From assembly GCA_013001595.1 (NCBI GenBank), contig JABDMH010000093.1, positions 144,357 to 208,356 on the forward strand: DNA of 64,000 nucleotides, read 5' to 3'. Position numbers and translations under genes: made by a program. A model generated the notes under the pieces. That model was not told where the DNA came from. It searched no databases and worked only from the letters and a program-made list of their open reading frames with translations. Below are positions 42,364 through 51,537 of the stretch, one piece after another. This DNA comes from Saprospiraceae bacterium (GTDB taxonomy: Bacteria > Bacteroidota > Bacteroidia > Chitinophagales > Saprospiraceae). Every line of letters begins with the position of its first letter. Positions within the stretch are counted from its first letter, which is position 1.

Positions 42364-44250
42364 CTAGAAAGAAGTGTCCCCGGAGAGTCTTACCTTAATA
42401 ACTCCCTTTTGATCTTCTGCCAGATAGGCTGGGAATCTAATTTCAATTCTTTTTAGATTTTCAATCACTTTATCAATTGCTAAAGGTGGAGGATCTAGAT
42501 TGATTACAGAAATACTTAGATGCGCTGGTTTTATTATTGATAAGCTCAGTTCTTTACCATCTTGCTTCAATAGGGCACCGTGTTTTCTGATTTCTATTTC
42601 AGCGGTGGTCATCAACGCCCAAGTAATGTTCTGGGTGGTGCTGTTCGCTACAAAACTGTCGACGATAATCACTGACTGACTGCTTTCTTTGATAAATCTT
42701 CGTTCAAGAAAATCAACGTTACCACCCAAAACATCAGTCATATCAATGGCTACTTGCGGAATTTCACCCGAATTAAAATCGTGAATAGGAGCAAAACCAT
42801 CCACATTATATCGAGCATCATTTACAGTAATGGAGCTGTGCCCATGATTGCTTTTGGTAAGGAGTGTCCACCGCTCACTGTCTTGATTATGGTTGGATAA
42901 TTGAAAGCCGATCTTGTTCAGTAAATAGTATCTCTGGTTGCCAGGATCCAATACCCACCTTACACCAAATAGATCAAAAACAAAAGTGCCCGCATCCATA
43001 TTGCCATGGCTTAACCTTGCCTTGCCTCCCTTCATTCCAAGATAGAATTGTGTGGGATCATCTTTGTCTGAGCGAAAAATCGCTACAGGATTGGTTCCTC
43101 GTCCGCGCCACGTCAATGGCAATGTACTGACAGTCTCTTCTTCAAACTGCGATAGCCATATTAGGCCAAATCCAGCAAATCGGCCTCCATCTTCAGGCTT
43201 CTCAAAAAAGGATTTGTCAAAATAAAGTCCGTCGCCGGTTTTCGCAGCAAACCAAGACATTAGTAGACTCCCGCTGCCCGTATTTTTATCTCCCGAATCG
43301 GCGAAATTAAATAGGTCTCCTGAAGGACTGGTTGCCAGTAGTCGAAAGTTTACACTTTCCATAAATCCCGGATGCTCAGCCATACCAAAATCGTGACCTA
43401 ACGCGGTGGTCAGCGCATTGGAAGCTACAACAACATAACTGGTGCCATAGCCCCAATAACTTGGACCTTCGGGATATACACCATCAGGGGCATATTCTTT
43501 TAGAGCGGTTGGCATTTTTTGCAGTGCCCGATTTATTGTTTTAGCTGCCAATGTCGGATCCATTTCGGCAATCGCTATAGACGCAGCAATCAAACCCCCG
43601 TGGCAAACCGAATTCCAGTTATTAGATCCGTCTATCCAAAACATCCGTTTACCCTCAGTATTGTAACTAGGTTTGATGCCTTTTTCAATCAATGATTTTT
43701 TCGCCAGGTCAAGTGTTTGATGCGATAATTCACGACCAATCCAGTCCACGGCAATGGCCACACCCAGGCACATTTCAGCAACATCCAGAAAGTGTTTTGG
43801 ATTCCAATCTTTGAAACTGCAGACGGCTTGCAATTCAACATCAATCCGGCGTAGTATCGTGGCATCCTTATCTAAGCGATAGACGATACATAAGATGGTC
43901 ATCCGTCGAAGAAATTCTCGCGATACAAAGAGCAGCCTGAAGCCCTCAAGTTCTCTTTTAAGCAGTGGTTTCTTGACGATTTCCAAAGCCTCAGATCTTA
44001 AATAATTGGCGTAGTTGTGTACCAATGGATCGGATGTCAACTTCTTTTTTATCTGTTGCTCAAGTGATGATGTAAGGATCAACTTAGGGCCCTCTGTAGA
44101 AAGGTGTTCCATGAGGTAGGAAGTGGTCACCGTATCATTAGCAATGGCGTTGTATCTATCTGTCTGCGATTGACTTTGAGCTGAAAGGAAAATTAACACC
44201 ATCAAGGTGAGAAAACAATAACGTTCACTATTATGATAGGTCTTCTTCAT
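42364..44250 (-). CDS. Heparinase II/III-family polysaccharide lyase-like protein
   Basis: A 628-residue exported protein. It has a signal peptide (about 1-29), an alpha/alpha toroid (about 40-340, with NNWNSVCHGGLIAASIAIAE and YPEGPSYWGYGTSY around the probable catalytic Tyr/His) and a C-terminal beta-sandwich heparinase II/III domain (about 375-625, with RLSHGNMDAGTFVFD, GVRWVLDPGNQRYY and HGHSSITVNDARYN). Relatives cleave uronic-acid-containing glycans such as alginate, heparan or chondroitin by beta-elimination. This opens the carbohydrate locus. It is divergent from the GH2 gene 241 bp away. Confidence 0.85.
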   Translation of the reverse strand: MKKTYHNSERYCFLTLMVLIFLSAQSQSQTDRYNAIANDTVTTSYLMEHLSTEGPKLILTSSLEQQIKKKLTSDPLVHNYANYLRSEALEIVKKPLLKRELEGFRLLFVSREFLRRMTILCIVYRLDKDATILRRIDVELQAVCSFKDWNPKHFLDVAEMCLGVAIAVDWIGRELSHQTLDLAKKSLIEKGIKPSYNTEGKRMFWIDGSNNWNSVCHGGLIAASIAIAEMDPTLAAKTINRALQKMPTALKEYAPDGVYPEGPSYWGYGTSYVVVASNALTTALGHDFGMAEHPGFMESVNFRLLATSPSGDLFNFADSGDKNTGSGSLLMSWFAAKTGDGLYFDKSFFEKPEDGGRFAGFGLIWLSQFEEETVSTLPLTWRGRGTNPVAIFRSDKDDPTQFYLGMKGGKARLSHGNMDAGTFVFDLFGVRWVLDPGNQRYYLLNKIGFQLSNHNQDSERWTLLTKSNHGHSSITVNDARYNVDGFAPIHDFNSGEIPQVAIDMTDVLGGNVDFLERRFIKESSQSVIIVDSFVANSTTQNITWALMTTAEIEIRKHGALLKQDGKELSLSIIKPAHLSISVINLDPPPLAIDKVIENLKRIEIRFPAYLAEDQKGVIKVRLSGDTSF

Positions 44251-44491
44251 TCGAAAAGTTTCAAGTTATGAGAGGAACGATATTTCCCAGACCGACTATC
44301 CGACCTTCGTCTTGATATGGATTTTACCTCACTACTAAATGTAGGAAAATTTCTGGCTCGGGAACTCAGAGGCGCCGAAGTAGGAATGACGAACAAGGGA
44401 TTATGAAACTATGCTTATGGGGAATTGAAGGTAGGGGCTGAGGTCAATTTCCATCACTAAATCGGTAAAAGAATATTAGCTTCAAACCATT

Positions 44492-46786
44492 ATGAAAAAA
44501 CAGTTGCTTTATATTCTAATCCTTATTCTAAGTCTAATTCAGACAAATCAGACCTTAGCTCAAGTTCGGAGGACAATTGATTTTAATAAGGAATGGAAAT
44601 TTGTCGGTCAATCAGTGACCGGATTAGAGAAGGATGAAATGGTCACGCTCCCTCATTCTTGGAATGCTGCTGATGCCCAGCTAGGTATTGCGTACCATAG
44701 AGGCATATGTAGGTATGTCAAGACCTTTGATGCAGAGGATGATTGGCGTAATAAAAGGGTCTTTATTCGATTCGATGGCGTAAATATCACCTCAGAAGTA
44801 ATAATTAATGGCAAGAACCTGGGCGAACATAGGGGCGGTTATGCAGCCTTTGTTTATGAAATATCAGACCACTTAAAGTTTTCTGAAGAGAATAATATCG
44901 AAGTAATTGTCAGTAATGAAGCAACCTTGGATGTTCTCCCCCTTGTTGGTGACTTTAATAATTATGGAGGAATTTATCGACCAGTTTCTCTCTTGGTCAC
45001 TGAACCAATTTGTATTTCACCACTCGACTACGCATCTCCTGGTATTTATATTGAGCAAAAGAGTGTGAGTGAAGCCCACGCCGATCTAGAGGTGGTAACC
45101 AAATTATCGAACAATGGTGAAGAAGCAAGTATAAATTTGGTTACGACCATTTTTAATGGCTCGGGAAGAAATCTGCAGTCTATTGTGACAGAAACCATCC
45201 TTCCGAAAGAAGGAGAAGATATTACGCAACATTTTTCATTGCAGAATCCGCATTTGTGGAATGGAAAGAAAGATCCCTATCTATATCAAATTCAGGTCGA
45301 TGTTTATCAGAAAAATAAACTCATTGATTCGAATACGGAACCCTTAGGACTAAGATATTTCCATGTGGATGCTGAAAATGGTTTTTTCTTAAATGGTAAA
45401 GCACTTGATCTTCGTGGTGTCAGTAGGCATCAAGATCGAAAAGATAAAGCTTCTGCAATCTCGCAAGCCGATCACCGTGAAGACATGGATATCATGCTTG
45501 ACATGGGGATTAATGCACTAAGGTTGGCGCACTATCAGCATGCCGAAGTCATCTATGAGATGGCAGATTCCAATGGCTTGGTAGTATGGGCAGAATTACC
45601 CTGGGTTGGCATGCCAGCAGGATTTTTATCTGAAAGTAATGGTTATGAGAAAACAGATGCTTTTCACGAAAATGCTAAGCAGCAATTATTAGAATTGATT
45701 CGTCAGAATTTTAACCATCCGTCTATTTTATTTTGGTGTATTTTCAATGAAATTCAAAGCCCTGAGGGAAAGGAACCAACAGCATTCATTAAGGAATTAA
45801 ATGAAATTGTCAAGCAAGAAGATCCTAGTAGGATGACAGTAGGTGCAAGTATGCTCAGCCCTCAGAAATTTCCGCACATGCATGATATTACAGACCTTAT
45901 AGCCTGGAATAGATACTATGGTTGGTACTACAAACTTCCTGAGGATATGGGAATCTTTCTTGATGAATTGCATCGGGATTTTCCAGGATTGAAGATTGGC
46001 ATCAGTGAATATGGTGCTGGTGGCAGCATCAATCAGCATTCGGATCAGTTAAGCCCTCCAAATCCAATGGGATCACCTCATCCAGAACAATGGCAATCCC
46101 ATTATCACGAGGAGAATTTGAGGATATTTGATGAGCGCCCTTTTGTTTGGGGGACTTTCGTTTGGAATATGTTTGACTTTGGATCACACTTTAGAAAAGA
46201 AGGTGATCACTATGGTATGAACGATAAAGGTTTGGTCACCTATGATCGTAAAACGAAAAAAGATGCCTTCTATTTTTATAAGTCGAATTGGTCTGAAGAA
46301 CCAGTACTTCACATCACTTCTTCGAGATACCTCTTTCGAGAAGAGGCCGAAACACAAGTAAGAGTTTATACTAATATTGACAATGTTTCTTTGGAGATAA
46401 ATGATCGGCAATATCCTACGAAATCACCGGAACGTGGAGTGATCGTTTGGGATGATGTAACATTGGATAAGGGGAATAATGGGGTAATTGTTAAGGCGGA
46501 AAAAGAGGGAAATATCTATACGGACGATTGCGTATGGGTAGTGGAAAGCCCTTACGAAGGCCTTAATTTATTTCGAGAAATCTTTGATTTCATGATGATA
46601 GCCAACAGGGTCAGCATTTTCGGTTTATTTTCTGCATTGTTTATATGGTTTTTTGGAATTAGAAAAGTGAAGGAAGGCGCAACCTGGAAAAAGATTTTAC
46701 TATGGTTTATTTTCAGTGTCATGGTATTAACTTCTCTAATAATTTTGGCATTTAAATTTTACATGTCTACTAGGATGGGAGCCTAA
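44492..46786 (+). CDS. Glycoside hydrolase family 2 enzyme with C-terminal membrane anchor
   Basis: A 764-residue GH2 protein (beta-galactosidase/beta-glucuronidase type). It has a signal peptide (1-24), a jelly-roll sugar-binding domain (about 27-170), an immunoglobulin-like domain (about 175-285) and a TIM barrel (about 290-590) with acid/base Glu420 in WCIFNE and nucleophile Glu506 in ISEYGAGG. After a further beta domain there are two predicted membrane helices (about 701-722 and 733-757) separated by a basic loop. Such a C-terminal pair is unusual for GH2 and should anchor the enzyme in the inner membrane, facing the periplasm. By eye this gene is more AT-rich than the flanking housekeeping genes. 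Confidence 0.9.
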   Translation: MKKQLLYILILILSLIQTNQTLAQVRRTIDFNKEWKFVGQSVTGLEKDEMVTLPHSWNAADAQLGIAYHRGICRYVKTFDAEDDWRNKRVFIRFDGVNITSEVIINGKNLGEHRGGYAAFVYEISDHLKFSEENNIEVIVSNEATLDVLPLVGDFNNYGGIYRPVSLLVTEPICISPLDYASPGIYIEQKSVSEAHADLEVVTKLSNNGEEASINLVTTIFNGSGRNLQSIVTETILPKEGEDITQHFSLQNPHLWNGKKDPYLYQIQVDVYQKNKLIDSNTEPLGLRYFHVDAENGFFLNGKALDLRGVSRHQDRKDKASAISQADHREDMDIMLDMGINALRLAHYQHAEVIYEMADSNGLVVWAELPWVGMPAGFLSESNGYEKTDAFHENAKQQLLELIRQNFNHPSILFWCIFNEIQSPEGKEPTAFIKELNEIVKQEDPSRMTVGASMLSPQKFPHMHDITDLIAWNRYYGWYYKLPEDMGIFLDELHRDFPGLKIGISEYGAGGSINQHSDQLSPPNPMGSPHPEQWQSHYHEENLRIFDERPFVWGTFVWNMFDFGSHFRKEGDHYGMNDKGLVTYDRKTKKDAFYFYKSNWSEEPVLHITSSRYLFREEAETQVRVYTNIDNVSLEINDRQYPTKSPERGVIVWDDVTLDKGNNGVIVKAEKEGNIYTDDCVWVVESPYEGLNLFREIFDFMMIANRVSIFGLFSALFIWFFGIRKVKEGATWKKILLWFIFSVMVLTSLIILAFKFYMSTRMGA

Positions 46787-46839
46787 ACAAGGTAGGTCCC
46801 AATTAATATTGATAATGCCTATCACTTGATGAGGTACTT

Positions 46840-47452
46840 GGGGAGCTTCGATTCGGTCGCAACACAAATGCTCCATCACTTGCCTGAGTTGTGTTTTCAG
46901 GATGGATATGGTATGATTACCTCCATGACGACCCAGCGCAGCAAGGCCGTACATGAAGGAGCGCCCCAAGAAGGTAAATTCTGCTCCGGTTGCAAGAACA
47001 GAGGCAATATCAGGACCAGTTCGCATTCCGCTATCTATCATGATCTTTATTTGGTCTGCGTACTTGGGGGCGATGGCACGGAGGGCTTCAATCGTAGACT
47101 GTCCATGGTCCAATTGCCTGCCATCATGGTTTGAAATGATGATGCCATCCAGACCGAGTCTAATCGCGGTCTCCGTGTCTTCAAGGCTGGCTACGCCCTT
47201 CAGTACCAGTTTCCCCTTCCACTTGTCGCGTATCGTCTTGATCTTATCCTCATTGAGTCTGCATGAGAATGTCCTGTTCATAAATAGGCCTAGGTGCCTC
47301 AAATTTGCTCCTTTTGGTATGTATGGAGTAAGGGTTTTAAAGGAAGGTTGGCCTGCGATCAATGTTTCCATGGCCCAACGCGGTCGACCGAAGATTTGCA
47401 GGATATTGCGGATCGTCATCCTGGCAGGAATGGCCAGACCATTTTTGATTTC
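46840..47452 (-). pseudogene. Remnant of a 2-hydroxy-acid oxidase gene (partial duplicate of 48415-49027)
   Basis: Aligns without gaps, at a constant offset of 1575 bp, to the 3' half of the oxidase gene at 48386-49543. About 31 differences in 607 bp (hand count) give about 95% identity. It lacks the first ~200 codons and the native C-terminus; its open frame runs on antisense into the GH2 gene end. One change alters the conserved active-site motif HGGRQLD to HDGRQLD. It is therefore a decayed copy, not a gene. Confidence 0.88.
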
Positions 47453-47652
47453 TTCCTGTGACTACCAATAGTACCAACCAGCACCGACAACAGCTGCCAG
47501 AATCAGTATTTCGATCAAACCATTACGGATACGCCTACCCGTTTTTCAATGGATGTAAGCCAATTCTCAAATATCACCCCTTTGGGTGAAGCAAGGATGT
47601 GCCAGATAGCTCAAATTTGAATCAATCATTCACTTTAAATCAAACAAGCATC

Positions 47653-48066
47653 ATGAAAAATCTTATTGTGTCCCTCGCAAGTATTCTGGTTACCGGCCTA
47701 TTCTTTGCGTGGACTCCCCTAACTCAATCAGCATCAAGTAGCCCGACTACAAGCGAGGAAGATTACTACTTTGCCAATAGAGATGATATTGTGGCTGGAG
47801 GTATACGCAAGCTCACTGCACAGGAGAGATCAGCCTTTTTGTCCCTGTTGTCGGATGCAAACATGTATAAGAGTGTCAGAGAGAAAGATTGGGCAAAACA
47901 CCGAAAGAAAATCATGGAATCACTCAAGAAACTACAGGAAAGAATGAAAGGTGTTAGATGGATGGGCCCTAATGGTGAGACCTATGGATCCTATTCGGAA
48001 TACCTCGAAGGTGCCTGGGGAGTACCCTATCCCAGTGAAGGCAATCCCTATGATCCTTTCCGGTAA
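47653..48066 (+). CDS. Exported hypothetical protein (137 aa)
   Basis: Starts with a signal peptide (MKNLIVSLASILVTGLFFAW, cleavage about 26). The mature part contains DDIVAGGIRKLTAQERSAFL, a helical basic middle (KHRKKIMESLKKLQERMK) and a C-terminal YPSEGNPYDPFR. No known domain. The frame is open to 47599, but the ATG at 47653 begins the signal peptide. It lies between the two copies of the oxidase sequence, so it may have arrived with the duplication or could be lost by recombination between them. Confidence 0.65.
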   Translation: MKNLIVSLASILVTGLFFAWTPLTQSASSSPTTSEEDYYFANRDDIVAGGIRKLTAQERSAFLSLLSDANMYKSVREKDWAKHRKKIMESLKKLQERMKGVRWMGPNGETYGSYSEYLEGAWGVPYPSEGNPYDPFR

Positions 48067-48385
48067 TCATTTCCATTCACCAAAACCACTCCATGGCAGC
48101 CTCAACAAACTATTGACCACTGGGCAGAACTACATAATTGGTTCTGCCCATCTCTCCCTATCCAGCTACTCTTTTGTCCCTTGTGGACAATCTGTAGTAA
48201 ATCGAGAAAATTGCCTTGTTAACTCCATTGGATGTCTCATTCATAACCCATCACCCGTATCGATATTTCGATCGACGAGGACATAGTATCAGGTAGTGCA
48301 GTATCGATCCGAATCAACAATCATAGATCTTTTCCAAGATTTCTCCTGGCCATTTAACCAGGATTTGCAAAACCTACATTGATAG
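48067..48385. other. Intergenic region without a recognisable gene
   Basis: 319 bp between convergent genes. No convincing ORF on either strand. A short 6-bp inverted repeat TCCTGG / CCAGGA (48344-48349 / 48358-48363) lies 23 nt past the oxidase stop but has no T-tract; a transcript end is possible but not shown. Confidence 0.5.
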
Positions 48386-49543
48386 TCACGATTCGTCTGC
48401 AATCAAATGACTGGGGAGATCTTCGATTCGGTCGCAACACAGCTGCTCCATCACTTGCCTGAGTTGTGTTTTCAGGATGGATATGGTATGATTACCTCCA
48501 TGACGACCCAGCGCAGCAACTCCGTACATAAAGGAGCGCCCCAAGAAGGTAAATTCTGCTCCGGTTGCAAGAACAGAGGCAATATCAGGACCAGTTCGCA
48601 TTCCGCTATCTATCATGATCTTTATTTGGTCTGCGTACTTGGGGGCGATGGTACGGAGTGCTTCAATCGTAGACTGTCCATGGTCCAATTGTCTGCCACC
48701 GTGGTTTGAAATGATGATGCCATCTAAACCAAGTTTAATCGCGGTCTCCGTGTCTTCAAGGCTGGCTACCCCCTTTAGCACCAGTTTCCCCTTCCACTTA
48801 TCGCGTATCGTCTTGATCTTGTCCTCATTGAGTCTACCTGAGAATGTCCTGTTCATAAATAGGCCTAGGTGCCGCAAGTTTGCACCTTTTGGTATATAGG
48901 GAGTGAGGGTTTTAAAGGAAGGTTGTCCTGCGATCAATGTTTCCATGGCCCAACGAGGTCGACCGAAGATTTGCAGGATATTGCGGAGCGTCATCCTGGG
49001 AGGAATGGCCAGACCATTTTTGATTTCCTTAGAACGATACCCAAATGTGGGTACATCCGATAATATGACCAAAACCGGATATGCTGCAGCCTCCAAGCGT
49101 TCCAACAGATCATCGCGCAAACGATCTTCTACAGGATTATAAAGTTGGAACCAAGCATTGCCTTCTGTGATTTCACTGATGGTTTCTAGAGAGGCGGTAG
49201 CAACGGTACTGAGGATGAAGGGAATGTTGTGATCGTAAGCAGCCTTTGCGAGAATCTCAGAAGCTCGTGGCCACATCAAACCCTGTAATCCGATGGGAGA
49301 TATGCCAAAAGGCGCATCATACATTCTGTCAAAAAGGCTGGTCTGCATCGATGCATCACCATGATCTTTGATGTAAACGGGTTTCAGTTGTACTCTACGA
49401 ATTTCGTCTGTATTTCGGCGAAGATTTACGCCACTGTTGCAGCCCCCATCCAGATAGTCAAAAGCAAATTGAGGAATGCGCTTCTTGGCCTTATCACGCA
49501 AATATTCGATATCTGGATACTTAGGATTATATGCTATTTCCAT
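48386..49543 (-). CDS. FMN-dependent 2-hydroxy-acid oxidase/dehydrogenase (LldD-like)
   Basis: A 385-residue (S)-2-hydroxy-acid-oxidising enzyme of the lactate dehydrogenase/glycolate oxidase family. It has AFDYLDGGCNSGVNLRRN near the start, PFGISPIGLQGLMWP, the FMN-binding KGVASLEDTE, the catalytic His in ISNHGGRQLDHG, and phosphate-binding IDSGMRTGPDI with GAEFTFLGRSFMYG. L-lactate is the likely substrate but others fit. In a deoxysugar locus it could oxidise L-lactate formed from L-lactaldehyde. The frame opens at 49600, but the ATG at 49543 (MEIAYNPKYPDIEYL) suits the family start. Part of it is duplicated at 46840-47452. Confidence 0.9.
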   Translation of the reverse strand: MEIAYNPKYPDIEYLRDKAKKRIPQFAFDYLDGGCNSGVNLRRNTDEIRRVQLKPVYIKDHGDASMQTSLFDRMYDAPFGISPIGLQGLMWPRASEILAKAAYDHNIPFILSTVATASLETISEITEGNAWFQLYNPVEDRLRDDLLERLEAAAYPVLVILSDVPTFGYRSKEIKNGLAIPPRMTLRNILQIFGRPRWAMETLIAGQPSFKTLTPYIPKGANLRHLGLFMNRTFSGRLNEDKIKTIRDKWKGKLVLKGVASLEDTETAIKLGLDGIIISNHGGRQLDHGQSTIEALRTIAPKYADQIKIMIDSGMRTGPDIASVLATGAEFTFLGRSFMYGVAALGRHGGNHTISILKTQLRQVMEQLCCDRIEDLPSHLIADES

Positions 49544-49703
49544 TTCTTCTTGGTTGGTTATTGGTTCCCTGACTAAAAATACGATCTCGATCCTCATCAA
49601 CTGTTCTACTGCCTACTGGAAGCAATGTCATTTATGCTAGAGGTAAATGGCGAAAATAGGCCAAAAAACAACATCTATCCGGGCCTTTGATATTTGCCTT
49701 ACC

Positions 49704-49711
49704 TATATTTG
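49704..49711 (+). promoter_or_regulatory. Candidate Bacteroidota -7 element upstream of the short GH78 gene
   Basis: TATATTTG matches TAnnTTTG, 31 nt before the ATG at 49743. A TTTG at 49686-49689 could be the -33 box, but the spacing (14 nt) is short. Confidence 0.4.
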
Positions 49712-49742
49712 ATCGGTCGTCTTTGTCTTTAAAATACTTCAT

Positions 49743-51500
49743 ATGAAAGTCCTACTTGCACGAATATTGGCAACATTCCTTCTTTTTCATGCTTATGCCC
49801 AGGTTTCAGGACAGATGGATGTTGGGGCTGGACTAACAAAAGACCTTGATGTCCGCGTGAGAGAACGCATCACCCCTGAAAAAATCATTTGGTTGTCTGA
49901 TACAACCAATAGCCAAGTTGTCAATGCGAAAGCACTGTTAAAGAAAGGATCGGGGCAAGCCGATCTCGAAGGAAGGAACCTATGCAACCTTGTTGGTGGT
50001 CCCTCTATGAATCCCAGTATTGTACTGGATTTTGGCCGGGAATTGCATGGTGGGATAGAGATCGTTAGTGGTATTTTCGAAGGAAAACACCCTGTCAACG
50101 TCAGAATCACCTTGGGTGAGTCAGTGAGTGAAGCAATGAGCCAGATCGCAACTTCGACAGCCACCAATGATCATGCACTGAGGGAATTTACGGTCGGAGT
50201 GCCGTGGTTGGGAAAGGTTCATATTGGTAACAGCGGTTTCCGTTTTGCCAAAATTGAAATGCTTGATCAGGACCGCACATTGAAGCTTAAAGAAATCAAT
50301 GCCATTTCGATATATCGACCCATACCGTATGTAGGCTCTTTTCGATCAAGCGATAGTTTGCTAAATGAAATCTGGAATGTGGGTGCATATACGGTGCATC
50401 TAAACATGCAAGATTATTTGTGGGATGGTATAAAGAGAGACCGTTTGGTGTGGGTAGGTGACATGCACCCGGAAGTAATGACTATTCTTTCAGTTTTTGG
50501 TAATAATGAAGTTGTGCCCAAGAGCCTTGATTTGATTCAGAAAATCACCCACCTTCCAGATTGGATGAATGGCATCAGTTCCTATTCTATGTGGTGGATC
50601 ATGATCCAACTGGAATGGTATTGGAACACAGGAGATCTGTCTTATTTACAAGGACACCAGGAATATTTGTTTGACTTGCTTGGGGTGCTCAAATCAAAAA
50701 TTGATGACAAGGGCAATGAGCAATTGGATGGAAATCGTTTTTTAGACTGGCCGACCAGTCCCAATAAAGAGGCCATTGATGCGGGTCTACAAGCAATGAT
50801 GGTCATGACCTTTAGTGCCGGAGCCGAAATTGCATCCATCCTAGGTGAAGATGAGAAAAGATCAGAGTACTTGCAAGTCATTGAACTTCTGCAAAAACAT
50901 GTACCTGATCCTAATGACAACAAATCAGCTGCCGCTTTACTAGCTATATCGGGTTTGAAATCCGCCAAGGAGATCAACGATGCCTTTCTCTCGGTAAATC
51001 CAATTGATGGAATTTCAACGTTTTATGGATATTATGTATTACAGGCTCGTGCACTAGCAGGTGATTATCAGGGCGCTATGGAAGTGATTAAGAAATACTG
51101 GGGAGGTATGCTTGCACTAGGTGCCACTACATTCTGGGAGGACTTTGACCTAAGGTGGATGAAAAATGCTGGCAGAATAGATCAAATAACCCCACAGGGA
51201 AAGATCGACGTTCATGCCACTTATGGTGATTACTGTTACGTAGGTCTGAGACATTCGCTATGCCATGGCTGGGCTAGTGGCCCCACTGCATGGCTATCAG
51301 AGCATGTACTAGGCATCGAGATTCTCGAACCAGGATGTACAAAGGTGCGTGTCAATCCACATCTGGGCGAACTTGAGTGGGTAGAAGGGAGCTATCCTAC
51401 GCCCTTTGGGCCCATCACCGTGCGACACAGCAAAACAGCAAGTGGCGGAATTAGGTCAGAGATAGAAACACCTAAAGAAATTGAGGTCGTTGATATCTGA
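49743..51500 (+). CDS. Short GH78-family alpha-L-rhamnosidase-like protein
   Basis: A 585-residue exported protein. After a signal peptide (about 1-23) comes a beta-sandwich region (about 60-195, ending EINAISIYRPIPYVGSF), then an alpha/alpha barrel (about 200-500) with the GH78 catalytic stretch KRDRLVWVGDMHPE, W..WWIMIQLEWYWNTGD, TFWEDFD and CHGWASGPTAWL, and a C-terminal beta domain. It lacks the two N-terminal domains of full rhamnosidases such as the 923-residue protein at 61164-63935, so its substrate may differ. It is likely periplasmic. Transcribed alone on the plus strand inside the locus. Confidence 0.83.
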   Translation: MKVLLARILATFLLFHAYAQVSGQMDVGAGLTKDLDVRVRERITPEKIIWLSDTTNSQVVNAKALLKKGSGQADLEGRNLCNLVGGPSMNPSIVLDFGRELHGGIEIVSGIFEGKHPVNVRITLGESVSEAMSQIATSTATNDHALREFTVGVPWLGKVHIGNSGFRFAKIEMLDQDRTLKLKEINAISIYRPIPYVGSFRSSDSLLNEIWNVGAYTVHLNMQDYLWDGIKRDRLVWVGDMHPEVMTILSVFGNNEVVPKSLDLIQKITHLPDWMNGISSYSMWWIMIQLEWYWNTGDLSYLQGHQEYLFDLLGVLKSKIDDKGNEQLDGNRFLDWPTSPNKEAIDAGLQAMMVMTFSAGAEIASILGEDEKRSEYLQVIELLQKHVPDPNDNKSAAALLAISGLKSAKEINDAFLSVNPIDGISTFYGYYVLQARALAGDYQGAMEVIKKYWGGMLALGATTFWEDFDLRWMKNAGRIDQITPQGKIDVHATYGDYCYVGLRHSLCHGWASGPTAWLSEHVLGIEILEPGCTKVRVNPHLGELEWVEGSYPTPFGPITVRHSKTASGGIRSEIETPKEIEVVDI

Positions 51501-51537
51501 TACAAAATTCTCACTACCAGATTAATTTGAATACTGA

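Noticed and set aside
46736..47419. Open frame of 227 codons read as a second oxidase gene
   Set aside because: It starts mid-domain, lacks about 200 N-terminal residues, has a foreign C-terminus and overlaps the GH2 gene antisense; it is a remnant.
46953..47471. 172-codon plus-strand frame
   Set aside because: It is antisense to the oxidase remnant; the same frame appears opposite the intact oxidase, so it is a shadow.
47460..47560. Minus-strand stretch coding for a hydrophobic tail (LIEILILAAVVGAGWYYW then stop)
   Set aside because: It looks like a membrane-protein C-terminus, but an in-frame stop precedes it and no start or upstream body is present; at most a gene remnant, too short to call.
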